Source: Cryptomeria japonica (lineage: Eukaryota > Streptophyta > Pinopsida > Cupressales > Cupressaceae). Taken from it: 64,000 nucleotides of DNA. Both the position numbers and the translations under genes were made by a program. Position 1 is the first letter of the stretch. Each line of letters begins with the position of its first letter. The notes below the pieces were generated by a model that searched no databases, was not told the origin of the DNA, and saw only the letters and a list, made by a program, of their open reading frames with translations. Location: positions 611,813,065 through 611,877,064 of the forward strand of contig NC_081405.1 of the NCBI RefSeq assembly GCF_030272615.1, in the 5' to 3' direction. Of the stretch, positions 15,325 to 30,645 are shown one piece after another.

Positions 15325-15620
15325 TCCTTTAATGGCTATTATTTTAAATACAATAAACTATAGAATCATTCAGTGCTATAGTTATAAGATATTTGGACAT
15401 AAAGCAAGTCTCTCTAGAAATAATGTTGTGAATTAGAATTATAATCCGGTTGTTGCAAACAAGAAAAGATACAACTTTCATGGATATTGTTACATTTGCA
15501 ATAACTATTGACATAAGGCTAGTCAAAGTAGATACAGATCACATCTAGTAAGATCTGAGAGGAAGATTTTTAGTTGGTTCAAATGCAAGAAAACTAGACA
15601 TTATGATAATCAATGCAGGA
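15325..15620 (+). pseudogene. array of eroded CCHC zinc knuckles
   Basis: Four consecutive CCHC-like knuckles can be read across frames: GYYFKYNKL-stop-NH near 15340, QCYSYKIFGHKAS near 15380, CYICNNY-stop-HKASQ near 15487, and FKCKKTRHYDNQC near 15576. Several Cys have become Tyr or Ser and two conserved Gly before His are stops, so no finger is fully intact except possibly the last. Zinc knuckles bind RNA in Gag nucleocapsid; most copia Gags have one, so four is unusual. Confidence 0.55.
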
Positions 15621-16052
15621 ATGAAAAGGTGGAGAAATCTATTGGGAAGAATGGTGATTCAAAGAAGAAAGAAAATTTTCTCTGGAGAAAGAAGAGTGAG
15701 AACAAAGGAAGTAATCCTGATGTACTAGAATCCATTGCAAGTGCTTCCTCCTATGCTATTTAAGTTTAGAATTTAGGAATAGGGGGAGTTTTTATCTGAA
15801 AGAAAAATATTCTATCCTCCATGTCTGAGTGGATCATGTCACTAACCTGGCATGATAGTGCTTGAGTGGTAACCAGAAATCAAATGAATATTTTTGGCAT
15901 CATTGATAAGATAGTTCTTGGCAACAAAACCCTAATGAAGTATCTTTAGCAAATAAGTATCAGTTTTTTAGTTCATTTCTTTCATATCGGTCATTGTGTT
16001 TGAGAAAATTGTGAATAGTAGAGAAGTAGCAGAGTGAGTAGTGAGAGCAACC

Positions 16053-17113
16053 ATGGAAGGAAAATTAATCATCGGAGAATATAGAAGTGAGGAATTTCAA
16101 ATTGTGTACAAGTTTCTCCTAGATGAGTTTAGCTCGAAGAAGATCAAAGCTATTGAAGTTGGTTTGAATAATGATGAATTGCAGAGGGTCAAATAATTTG
16201 AAGGCAAATGTCTGAACCTATGGATCCAATTCCCTTGGTTTGATAATGTAGAGGTTATTAGGGTAATTCTTATTCATGCGCAAGATAACTGCATCATGTT
16301 GGATAAACCATATCCGATCATAAAGGAAATCATTTCTATGGTCACCATCCTATGAAAGAATAGAGAAGTTCTAGAAAATAAGTCGATATTTAACAAAGAA
16401 GTGGAAGTCCTAACCGGCGTGAAGGGTGATTAGCGAGCTCTAATCATTAACACAATCATCAACACTATAGTGAGGTATGTTTCCTATGGCATCTCTTATA
16501 AAATCTATTTCATAAATAGGGAAGGTGCCACCTCAGCAATTACAGTATATATGGCACATATGCTTGTTATGGAGAACAAATCATCTGACTTGTGTGAATT
16601 AATGAAAGAATTATTGTTAGAGAACATTAAGATGACAAAAGATAAGAATTATGCTTTCTGGTTTGGGTCATTGCTTGTAAGTTTGGTTATGTATTGTTAG
16701 GAGTCCCTTCCAGAAAAAAGATGATGTTATATGGGAGTCTGGTGTTCCTATTGCAAGACAAATATTTACATATTTGAACAGTTTGACTAACAAAGAAGAA
16801 GTTTGTAGTGGCTATTTCAAGTCATTTGTGGATATGTGGAGTGTTGGGTCGGTTTTTGTGTCTTTCTAGATATTTATCCTCTAGAAAGAAGAAAACGAGA
16901 CAGTTTATTCCTGTTAGTGTCTCAAAGCCAAAGAGAAGCAAGGTGGAAGATGTCGTGGTGATTGATGATCCAGAATCCCTTGTAGCTAGAGGAATTTCGG
17001 AAGTTGGAGAGCAGGAAGCTAGAGATTCAAAAGATGAGTGTAATTTGCTAAAATTGGATGATAGTATAGATGGAATCATGAAGATTGGCATGACAGAATT
17101 GAGAGCAATCTAA
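16053..17113 (+). pseudogene. unknown LTR-element protein with LDKPYP motif
   Basis: Read from the ATG at 16053 across a few stops and frame changes, this is a protein of about 350 codons. Distinct segments are FQIVYKFLLDEFSSKKIKAI, then NCIMLDKPYPIIKEIISMVT, later ALIINTIINTIV, and a helical part DLCELMKELLLENIKM followed by FWFGSLLVSLVMYC. The end (16861-17113) is basic then acidic and probably disordered. The block LDKPYPIxKEIIxxVT aligns with a fragment at 61270-61330 in another element. I do not recognise the family; it is not RT, integrase or protease. The position normally held by pol suggests either an unusual Gag or a captured plant gene. Confidence 0.5.
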
Positions 17114-17229
17114 TGAAGTATTTGATCCAAAACAACATGAGCCCTGAATATATCGGTAATTTTCTCCTGAAATATTTGAATGAGGTTATGAAAGAAAGAA
17201 TGTATGAGTAGTCAGTTGAAGTAAAAGGC

Positions 17230-17568
17230 ATGGATATGCAAAATCTGTTGAATGAGTGTATCATTGCACAAAATAACTTGTCAACATATATTGAAGAATT
17301 AAGAGATTGTATCTGCAATGCTAGCAGAGTCTACAGATATTGTATCTCTTGGCCACTAGCTGCAATGAAGCAAAAAGGTAAGATTGATGCTAATGAAGAT
17401 GAACTGACAAGTCTAGGCAAGTCTTTTGATTTTCTAAATGATAAGGATGGTGAGAAAAGGAAAATAGTTAATTCTCTTCAAGTTGAGCTCCTTATATTGC
17501 AAAGGCAGAAAGAAGACTTTGTGAGCATGTTTTGGAAAGTTAAGGAAATTGTTGAAGCTAAGCTATAG
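17230..17568 (+). CDS. C-terminal coiled-coil segment of the same element
   Basis: An uninterrupted 112-codon frame with helical, heptad-rich sequence (LQVELLILQRQKEDFVSMFW). It follows the unknown protein after a short frame break and precedes the polypurine tract by about 400 bases, so it was probably its C-terminus. Similar Lys/Glu/Ile-rich helical segments occur in the minus-strand remnant at 34609-36452. Confidence 0.4.
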   Translation: MDMQNLLNECIIAQNNLSTYIEELRDCICNASRVYRYCISWPLAAMKQKGKIDANEDELTSLGKSFDFLNDKDGEKRKIVNSLQVELLILQRQKEDFVSMFWKVKEIVEAKL

Positions 17569-17965
17569 CACTTTTCGATATTGCTTGAGAATGCAGTTGA
17601 GTACATGAGTAGAATCCAACTGCTCTGAATAATTTTTCAAATTTAGTTGATCTAGTGGTTGAGTGTATATGTCTTTCAGTAAGTATCAAACTAGCTATAC
17701 ATTCTTGGGAAGTTCTTCCAGATCTGCAGGAAAAATACAAGCTTATATTTTTCAAAGAAGAGAAACTAAAATTTCTTGTGTGAGATTTAGATTTTGACAT
17801 TTTTGGCTGTATATATCTATTCTTTCCTTTTTCATCAAAGGCATCCTTTTTCCTTGATGCCAAAATGGGGAGAAAGGAATAATATTTCAATGAATGTTGA
17901 TTTGAGGAATTACATGAGTAAGGGGAGTTGTGCAGTTATGTTTTGAATGTTTTGACATCAATGAC

Positions 17966-17976
17966 AAAGGGGGAGA
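17966..17976 (+). other. polypurine tract
   Basis: AAAGGGGGAGA directly upstream of the 3' LTR, the expected plus-strand primer. Confidence 0.85.
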
Positions 17977-17977
17977 T

Positions 17978-19228
17978 TGTTAGACATGTGAATAATGTTG
18001 TCATTGATGTCAAACTAGTCCTTCTATTTTGGACCGAACAATGTATGAGGTCTGAATATTAGTATGGATGTTATGGTTGTTGTGAATATTGTATGTGAGG
18101 ATTATATGTCGTCGGTACGTATGTGCAATTGAGATGTTGCAGTTCTGGTCAGAAGGTATTATGCAGCATGGATAGTCCTGGATGATGATTTTTTATTGAG
18201 TTCTCATTGATCCTTGTATCCCAGTGTTATGAGTTCTCATGGATCCCAGTATCAGTTATGTGTCATGGTGTTAGCAGTCTTGGTAATTGTTAGAAGTATC
18301 TCTTTGAGTTTTGTGTTGCAATTTTCTTGGTACACGTGGAGTCTAGGTTTTGGAGATATTGGGCTTGATCTTGTGATATTGGGTCGGTATTCTTGTGTCT
18401 AGATGATCCTATCCCTTTCCGATAATCTCAGTTTATGCATTGGAAATTAGAGTATGCAAAGGAAGCATGTAGAAGTCTTGTGGAGGCTGATATGAGCTTA
18501 TTGATAACATTTGGAATTGGCCAAAAAACTATTTTGTATGTGTGCCCTTGAGTATATATTCATATACATGTGTAGTAGCATAAGACAAATTGAACAAGAG
18601 ATTGAGTGTGTGAAGGTGTGTGTGATATGCAAAAGAAAGTTGGCAGGGAATTTAGTAGTGTGTGTGAAGTGTGAGTTGCAGACAACAAAGGAAAATTATG
18701 TTGCAGTAGTACAATAGTCCTTTATCGGACCTGTTGCAGCATAATTGTGCAGAGATCTCTAACCGGATCTATTGTAGAGTTTGATATTTTTAATTTGATC
18801 TTAACCTTGGAATTGATCCCATGCATTTGGAGATGCAAACCTTTTCCATTCACCCTTTTCAATTGTAGTGAGCATTCTGATAGTTAACCATTTCTTTCTA
18901 TATTTGTAGCGAGCAATCCGACAACGAGCCATTTTTGTAATCTGGCAGTGAGCCACCTCCTTGTAAACTCAAATATAACTATTTATATTCTCCTAAGAGT
19001 TAACACTCTATGTTGTTTTTCCCATTTGGTTTTTCCAAGTATAAAATCTGGTGTTTATCTTTTGGTTGTGTTCTTCATGTTTATTCTACATTAGTTGCTT
19101 TAGATCAGTTAAGTTTGTTTGATATTTTTGTGGACAATTATAATTGGTGAAAAGTTATTTTTCATTAATATGTGGGAATAATGATTCACCCCCCTCTCAG
19201 TATTTTGGTGCTTTCAACTTGATCAACA
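17978..19228 (+). repeat. 3' LTR of the 5.75-kb element
   Basis: Matches 13479-14699 with many substitutions and about 30 bp of indels (for example an extra GAGC-type repeat near 18900-18950). Confidence 0.85.
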
Positions 19229-22192
<2,964 letters not shown>

Positions 22193-25100
22193 CCCTACGC
22201 CCCACCAGGAACCCTAAAGGAAAACAACACAACTAGGCAACTAAAGGGTGAAATAAAAAATTCTTTGTTAAAGATTAAGTGCACTAACTAAAACCATTGC
22301 ACGTTTAACATCATAGCAGAAGTCTACCATATGTTTTCCTAAGGGTAACCAACAAAGATTAATTTCATAGATTATATTAATTCGACTGTTAATCCATTTA
22401 ATTAGATAAAATTGAATGCTTTAGTTTAAAACTACACATACATCCAAATTTCATAATAAAGAAATAAAAGTATTCCAATGTATCCAATTTCCATAAAACA
22501 TTTAAACATAAGATCAAAACAATAACATTCATTTCACTGACATAATAATATTACAATATCCATAAATACATGGCTTCCAATAATACCACTGATTACAAAG
22601 ATACAATATCAAGGTTACATAAAAGTCTGATACAATGACTACAAGGTCTCAACTGAACAATGATCTCAAATCAAGAGCTGGTACATAAACCACGAACCAA
22701 GAAACACCAGCGAAGCCTTTCCTTCCTTGAAGAAATAATCCAGAACATCTGATGGGAAGTGGCACTACCACCTGACCATGTGATCCCAAAATGGAACCAC
22801 CCCACCGTGCTAGGAGATAGTATAAACCCTCAAGCAAGAAAAGTAAGACAATTACGAAAGAACGACAAGACTCTGCAAACATCCATGTGACTCAACTCAC
22901 AAAACACTAGTGACTCTAAGAAGAGAGTGTCATCGCATAGCTTGATGGTTACCATGGTACAGCCTCCATAGGTCCCGGCCCCCATCCTTGGGTTTCTCTT
23001 GGTAACCTCTCCTGAGCCTCCGGTTCCAACTAAGTCTCATGCGGACCCTACCAATCCTTTCGTGAAGACAAGGTGGTAAGTTTGTCATTCCAGGCCTTCT
23101 CGTAAAATTATGAGCCCTGTACTAGCACTCACCTATGCATGAGGTACATTTATCTTAATTAATATTTAATCTACCCACCCCCTAATCAATTATTAGGTTA
23201 TCACTTTTTAACTAACTTTCGACGGGTTATCCTATCATCCACTTTGGGCACGGCCCCTGCTCGAAAGCCACTCTCTCTCATAGAACACTAACAATAAATG
23301 TTTCTCTCTATGAGAACTCTATGGTGAAACAGACAACCATAAACAATCCTGACAAGCACAGGTGAAGGATACACAAATACCAACCCAAGATTGACCATTT
23401 GGACAAAAACACACAATGGCTCATATCAAATAGGTTATACAACAACACCTGGTCTAGGAGAAATAATAACATAGGATGCAATGACAATTCAACCAGAATA
23501 CCAATGAAATTTAAGTTTGATTGAAAACACCATTTACACAAGATCCTAATACAAGCAATCTTTTCTTAAAACAGCCAAAGCATAAATTATTTGCAAATAA
23601 AGATTTTTCCAATAATAAGAAATACAACTATTTAAAAACATCCTTCTTGTCATTTGTCCAAAAAGATTTAAAATAAAAATAATTCTCCTAATGTATTTTC
23701 AACATATTTATAGAAATTATAAGCTCTATTTCTGAAACATTCCAAACTGTAATTAAATAATATTTAAAATAACATTTAAAATATTATAATAACTACCATA
23801 AGAAAAACATATCTAATATATATATATATAAACACATATATGAATATACATATATCTATTTATATACATATATAATATAACACATAATAAATTTTATTTA
23901 TCCAACCCCTGGGTACGAAACCCAAAACAGTCATACCGCAGTACGCACAGGGGTTAGAAATTAATTTAAAAATTAAAAAACACTTTAAAATGTGTTTAAA
24001 GCCCTTAGCACAGTAGCCTAAGCTACCGCCGGTAGCTAGTACTACCGTCTGGTAGCACTGCTACCATAGGTAGCAGCTTCTACCGTCAGCAGTACTGTGT
24101 ACTACCACCGGTAGCGGATGCTACCGTAGGTAGTATGCCCTACCCCTTTTTTAAAAATTTATTTTTTATTTGTTATATTTTTTTTTAATATTAATTTCCA
24201 AATGCCAAAAAACATCATTTTACATAATTCCCATAGAATTTTAAAATTTCATATAAATTGAAAACTCCTCCAGATAATTTTATTTCAAACACAATTTTTT
24301 TAAATTTAGATAATCAAATAAATTTAATTCACAATCAAATTTATTTCTAAGAAACCACAAGATTTATTTAAAGAACTATTATTACATTAAACCAGAGAGA
24401 ATAAATTAATTTTCTCAATGTTTTAAAAAATTCATCCTTCCCATAAACTAGAAAAACACATCAGGCATGGATTTTAAAACAAAACTTGAATTCACCAAAA
24501 GAGGGTTTATATTCAACAATAATTTTATACACACACATCAAACAGAGAAAAATAGAAATATCTACTAAAACCCACAACTAAGAATTCATCCAACCTGGTA
24601 TAGCTTTCCTGGAAGAAATCTGTAGAAGCACCATAACTTTTTCAATAAGCTTCCAATAAATTCCTTCACCTAAATTCTAGACCTGTTCCCGTGTGTCCCT
24701 AAAATAAAGACCTATTCCCCTATTTAAACTAAAATTCTAGGTTCAATAGCTTTTTCACAAAAACCCTAAATTTAGAATAATAGTAATTTTTATTTTATTT
24801 TCTAAATTTATCACAAAAGATAAACTAACTTGCAATAATTAAAAATCATTATTCTTTCTTTTCTTTTCTCATGCACATTAATTAATTTTCTAAATAAAGA
24901 ATTAAAATAATATTTTAATTCTTATTAATCCTTTTATTCATTTATTTAATTAAAATTTTAGGAAATAATAAAAGCAATTAATCTAATTTATTTTTCCATT
25001 TAAATTAAAATATATTTCTAATATCATGTAGCTTGCAACTTAATTTAATAATTTCTTTTAATTAACTAAATTTATAATCTCAATGCATAAACAATACAAC

Positions 25101-25767
25101 TATGAGATAATTCCATAAACTTAATTAATTAATTACTTTAATCCACCAAAACATTCAAATTAAACAAAACTCAAACAAATACTCATAAAAAGATCAAATG
25201 ACAAAATACGAAGGTTGAACAAACTAACAAGACGACCAACTGATGACACTCATACGAGTGTAACTGAGTAAAAATAGGGTCAACTACTATCTCCTCCACT
25301 TCCATCAGAAAATATAAGGCACGCTCAGACCTGTGAAGCCAGGTGGAGATGATACGCCGTACCTACCTGGTACTTGTACCTGCAATAATCTACATCACCA
25401 AATACACATGCATATATATACAATATAGAAAACATGGCATACACATTGATGAAGGAGAATCGCGATGTTCCCTGTCTCATTGAAATGAATGAAAGAAAAT
25501 CATCCCCTTGCATCCAATACACTCACAAACACACAACATATAATTACACATTGCATAGATAAAGTAAAATGTCAGTACATAGCAATAATCCATAAAATAC
25601 CATAAATCACAAATATTGAAATACTGCGAATAAATTATACATCTTTTCTCCAGTTAAAGCATAATGTTATAAAAATCTGAATAATATATCATGGTAATGT
25701 ATCCACTAAAAAAACAACCAATAATAAAATATGAGTCTAATGAGTTCAAATTAGTAGGGGTACTACA
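22193..25767 (-). repeat. 3' LTR of the Tekay-type element
   Basis: Pairs end to end with 30646-34222. It contains a dense cluster of CTACCG/CGGTAG inverted repeats at 24013-24146 and a (TA)-rich stretch near 23815-23880. A TATA-like TTTAAATA in element sense lies near 24721-24728. Short open frames within the LTR are not coding. Confidence 0.9.
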
Positions 25768-25784
25768 TTCTCCCCCCCAAAACT
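25768..25784 (-). other. polypurine tract of the Tekay-type element
   Basis: Element sense AGTTTTGGGGGGGAGAA directly before the LTR start TGTAGTACCCC. Confidence 0.85.
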
Positions 25785-25802
25785 AGGCTTACTCCTGGAA
25801 GC

Positions 25803-28800
25803 CTAAAATAAATAAGAATACAGCTCTCTCATCTTTGTTGCATCCTCCCAAGTTGTCGAGGTCTCATCATTTGGGTCCCATAGGACCCTTACCTAGTCGA
25901 TGGTATGACTCCTGAGGATCAAATCTCGACGTTGAAGAATGCGCACGGGCTCTATGGAAAGCTGCCCGTCCTCAACCTACAAAGAGTTCCAATCAAGAAC
26001 ATGTGTCACATCTGGATGATAAGGTCAAAGAACTAAAACATGAAAGACATCGTGGATGCGGGATAGACTCGGTGGCAAGGAAAGACGGTAGGCAATAGGT
26101 CCCATCCTCTTAAGGATCTCAAAAGGTCCAACAAACCAAGGCACCAACTTAGAACCCTTACCATAATGGATCAGACTCTTCCGTGGATGCACTCTCAAGA
26201 ACACATGATCGCCAATAAAAAAACTGATGATCTACCCTATGAGCATCTGCATACTTCTTCTATCTATCCTATGCTACTACTAAATGCTCATGAATCCTTT
26301 CTGCCTGCTACTTCATCTCCTAAAGAATATCCGGTCCTATAAGCACCCTGTCCTCTAACCGATCCCAACTCAAAGGAGTGCGGCAAGGATGACCGTATAA
26401 TGCCTGAAAGGGGGACATACCTATGGAGCTATGATATCCATTATTATAAGAAAACTCCACTAGATATATATAGTCCTCCCAGTGTGACTGTTGGTCCATC
26501 ACATACATGCGAAGCATGTCCTCTAATACCTGATTCACTCTTTGTGTCTGACCATCTGTCTCTAGATGATAAGTTGAACTAAAATTCAATTGAGTCCCTA
26601 AAGAATGTTGAAGTGAGGTCCACAATGCTGAGGTAAAGATAGGATCTCTATCAGATATGATTTGCCTCGGAATTCCATGCAATCTCACTACTTCTTCTAA
26701 GAAGACTCATGCCACCACTGTTGTTGTGTAGGAAGCTCGAATAGGAACAAAATGAGCAACCTTAGTCAATCTATCAGCTATGACCATGATGGCATCATGA
26801 CAATGTGAAGAGACAGGCAAACCAACAATGAAATCCATGGAAATGATATCCCATTTCCAATCTGGTACTAGATTAGGCTACAAAAGCCCTGTTGGGTGAT
26901 GATGCTCTGCCTTCACTCGCTGACACTCTAAACACTTCGACACAAAATCAGCAATGTCATGTTTCATACCTGCCCAATGATAAATCTATCTAAGATCTGC
27001 ATGCATCTTCTTAACACCTGGATGTGCCGAATAAGGTGCACGATGGGCCTCGGTCATGATCAAAACACGAAGACCCTCCAAAGGAGGTACATAGATCTGT
27101 CCATGGTGACAAAGAAGTTTATCTGCCTCAAGGTTATATCCAGAAAATATACCCTCTAAAGGCCTTCTGGACTCTATCACAACTCTAACATCCTGATACC
27201 AAGTATCTTGAGGAATAACTCCAAGAATTCTCTCTCTCAAGTCTACTCCAAGGGATAATGCTGAAACTACATGCCACCTACGACTCAAAGCATCTGCTAC
27301 TATGTTCTCTTTCCCCTAAATATAATGAACCTCAAAATCATATTCACAGAAGAATTCCATCCATCTTCTCTATCAAGCATTCAAGTTTGGCTGTGTGAAT
27401 ATATACTACAAACTGCGGTGATCACTATGCAGCTCAAACCGACGCCCTAACAAGAAATGTTGTCATCGGACCAAAGCATGAACTACAGCTGCCAACTCTA
27501 AATCATGAACTAGATAGTTCAGCTCATGGTTCTTGAGTTTGTGAGACTCATAAGCAACCACACATCCATTCTGCATAAGTATTGCACCTATACCTTCCAA
27601 AGAGGCATTTGTGCATACCATAAAATCTCCAGATGGATCAGGAACTACCAAAATTAGAGCAATGACAAGGAGTTCCTTCAAGGTCTTAAAAGCTACTTCA
27701 CACTATTTTTACCAAACAAACTTCTTCCCTTTTCTTTGAAGAGAAGTAATCGGGTGTCCTATCTAGGAAAAGCCTTCAACAAAGCGACGGTAATATCCAG
27801 CCAAACCCATAAAACTCCTGACTTCTAAAACGTTGGTCGGTGTTGGCCAATCAACAATGGCTTGGATCTTTGTAGGGTCCATGGATATACCTTCTCCCGA
27901 AACCACATGACCAAGATAGTTCACCTTAGTCTGGAAGAAGTCACACTTTGCCAAATTGGCATAAAGTTTATTCTCCCTTAAGCACTGCATTACCTGACGT
28001 AAGTGACCCTCATGCTCCTCCACAGATCTAGAATAAATCAGAATGTCATCCAAGAATACAATGACGAAATGATCAAGGTAGGTGTGAAAAACCCCATTCA
28101 TTAAGCTCATGAAAACTGAAGGCGCGTTTGACAACCCGAATGGCACCATTGTGAACTCATAGTGACCATAACGAGTACGAAACATTGTCTTATGAATGTC
28201 TGCATCCTGAATGCGCAACTGATGGTATCCAGACTTCAAGTCAATCTTAGAGAACACATAGGCTCCCTTAACCTAATCAAAAAGCTCATCTATACGAGGC
28301 AATGGATATCTATTCTGGATGGTTACCTTATTCAGCTATCGGTAATCAATGCATAACCGAAGAGAACCATCTTTCTTCTTAACAAAGATAACAGACGCAC
28401 CCCAAGGGGAAACACTAGGATGAATGAATCCCTTGGCCAATAATTCTTCTATCTGCAATTTCAATTCACTCAACTCCTGAGTAGTCATCCGATATGGAGC
28501 TCTCAAAATAGGTTTTGCACCAGGAACCAAATCGACATGAAAGTCTATGTCTCACTTTGGAGGCATACCAGGAATATCCAATGCAAACACATTTGCATAC
28601 TCTCTAAGAATAGGATGACTATCAAGAGTGATTTCTTGACTCTCTGACTCACCCAATTCCTCAAGAGAAATTGCAAAAAACTGACATCCTCTACATATGC
28701 ACCGCTTAAGTTTCATAGCGAAGATCATACACAGGGATATCGGCCTCTGTACTCCAACAATCTCCACTTCTTTTCCCAAGTCATCTAAACCCTCCACTGT

Positions 28801-30504
28801 CTTATTGCGACAATCTACATGAGCACTGTGAGATGATAGCCAATCCATCCCCAATACAACTCCATAAGATCCCAAAGGAATAACCCGAAGGTCAACTAAA
28901 GTAACTATGGTTCCTAATTTCAACTCACAACTGGGAATAAAGGCATCTACAAAAACAAGGACACCTGTAGCCAACTCTACTTGCCACCTATCTGACTGCT
29001 TAGCAGACGTAAGTTTGCACTGATCCACAACGGATGAAGAAATAAAAGAATCTGAAGCACCAGAATCAAAAAGTATAGAGATAGGGGTTCCATGCAACAT
29101 ACCTACTACCTCAATGATTGTACCCTAATGATTAGCTTGGCGGTCATCTATCACTGTAAATACTCTATGGGATCTCCCTGCATCTCCCACTGTAGGTTCA
29201 GATGCTACTGGCCTCTGACTACCTATGTTGTGGAAATTTTGAGGGCACTGCATAGCTCTGTGACCAAGCTGCGCACATGAGAAGCAAGCTCCTCTATTAC
29301 CTTTCGGTCCACTAGATTGCTGGAAACTTCCCTAGCTAGGGGCGTGAGATGCATTCTATGAGGCCTACCCTGTAGGGCCTTGTTTACCCCTCTGCCAGTT
29401 CCTGCCCTTCTTATACTAATAATTGCCACTTTGTTGGCCCTAGAACTATTTTGGTTTTGACTATTGCTATTGTTGTTGCCCACTCTTAGCGGGTGCTTGA
29501 GGAGTTTTAAATGGTGCAGTTGACTAGGACTAATTTCCCTGAGCTTTATTTCCACTGGTAGGTGCACTTCCTATCTGCACACCTATCTGACCACCAAGTG
29601 CATGACTAAGGTTCAGCTCAACTAATCTGACCTTCGCCATGGCTATCTCCATTGAAGCTGGTTTGAATACCCTCACACCTCCACTGATACGGTCGTTCAA
29701 ACCTCTTAGGAAATGTTGGACAAGCATAGCCTCGTCATTACCAATTCTGGCGTATTGTTTGAGCTCATAGAACCTATGCTCATACTGGTCTACTATCATC
29801 CCATACTCACGCAAGGCATAAAACTCATCTACTTGAGTCTTCCTCCACTAGGGTGAGAGGAATTGTGCCCTGAATCTCTCCAAAAATAGTTCCCATGTGA
29901 TGGTGTTAATGCATACACCGATCTTCTCCTCCTCTAATCTCCACCAGATTGAAGAAAATTTATTGAGATGCATAATAGCACATCTCACCTTGGTGTTGCT
30001 GTTGTATGGAAACATAGCGAAACACAGGTCCAAGCCGATAAGCCAGGTCTCTGCCTCAAGACTAGTACCCATACCATCAAAGTAAGGAGGATTGGACCTC
30101 ATCAAGTCCTTTATGTGACCCAAGGAAGGTGGATCTCAGATAGCTAGAATCTCCCCTCTCCTTGGTGATCTCTCTCTCTCTCTCTCTCTCCTTTGGAACC
30201 TATTGAGTGGCTCCTCAACCGGAGCATGAATAGGCTATTCAAACTCAGGCCTTTGGCCTAACCTAGCCAGAACCTCCTAAAACATCTATCTCAGCTCTTC
30301 CCTTTCGGGAACATGTTCTCCTGCATGCTGAGAGTTCTGATGAACAGATTGCTCATGCTCCTGATGAACTGACTGTTCTGGCTCAACACTCACATGAGTG
30401 GGTGGTGGATAAGGACTGTGATGGTCAGAACCACGGCCCCGTCCTCCACTTCTGCCTCCTTTGCGACCACCCGTACAGCCACCTCTTCTAGCTTTCCTAG
30501 CCAT
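25803..30504 (-). pseudogene. gag-pol polyprotein of the Tekay-type chromovirus, stop-ridden
   Basis: One frame of about 1,430 codons runs from ATG 30504 (MARKARRGG, Arg/Gly-rich start) to a frameshift at an A7 tract near 26215, after which the last ~135 codons continue in another frame. Gag capsid-like sequence occupies 30123-29530 (ETWLIGLDLCFAMFPY; YGMIVDQYEHRFYELKQYAR). A CCHC knuckle CFSCAQLGHRAMQC lies at 29245-29286. Protease: ILFDSGASDSFIS with intact DSGA near 29070. [22 protein letters not shown] and catalytic FLDD at 28045-28056. RNase [15 protein letters not shown] has Asn where the first catalytic Asp is expected. Integrase: His/Cys finger ([11 protein letters not shown]) and DDE residues ([20 protein letters not shown]). 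The tail (VRVLWDP, then TTWEDATKMRELYSYLF) is chromodomain-like. By my reading 22 stops lie between protease and tail: 16 TAG, 5 TGA, 1 TAA; further TAGs lie in gag. Confidence 0.9.
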
Positions 30505-30631
30505 GACTTGGTACCATAAAAGAGAAAATGGTTTAGATCCATACAAGACAGATATGAACATTTATCACCTAAGAAAGATGGTCAACTGAAAGGCACACTA
30601 CAAACCCAGAGTACCCAGTGTTGAAACTTGG

Positions 30632-30643
30632 GCTCTGATACCA
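30632..30643 (-). other. initiator-Met primer binding site
   Basis: Element sense TGGTATCAGAGC, two bases from the LTR end; exact classic plant site. Confidence 0.9.
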
Positions 30644-30645
30644 AA

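Larger units (their letters stand above)
13479..19228 (+). mobile_element. complete pol-less LTR retrotransposon (5.75 kb)
   Basis: Two LTRs (13479-14699 and 17978-19228) begin TGTTAG and end ATCAACA. The 5' LTR is followed by a Met-type primer site and the 3' LTR is preceded by the polypurine tract AAAGGGGGAGA, the layout of Ty1/copia-like elements. Flanks GCTAG and ACTAG are a probable 5-bp target duplication with one change. The internal part is only about 3.3 kb and holds a coiled-coil gag-like remnant, zinc knuckles, an unknown protein and a second coiled coil, but no protease, integrase or RT that I can recognise. LTRs differ visibly at many positions, so it is much older than the 8.4-kb element. 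It is non-autonomous and decayed. Confidence 0.85.

Noticed and set aside
29223-29567. Alternative frame over the gag region
   Set aside because: The zinc knuckle and protease continue in the other frame; this is a shadow exposed by TAG stops in the true frame.
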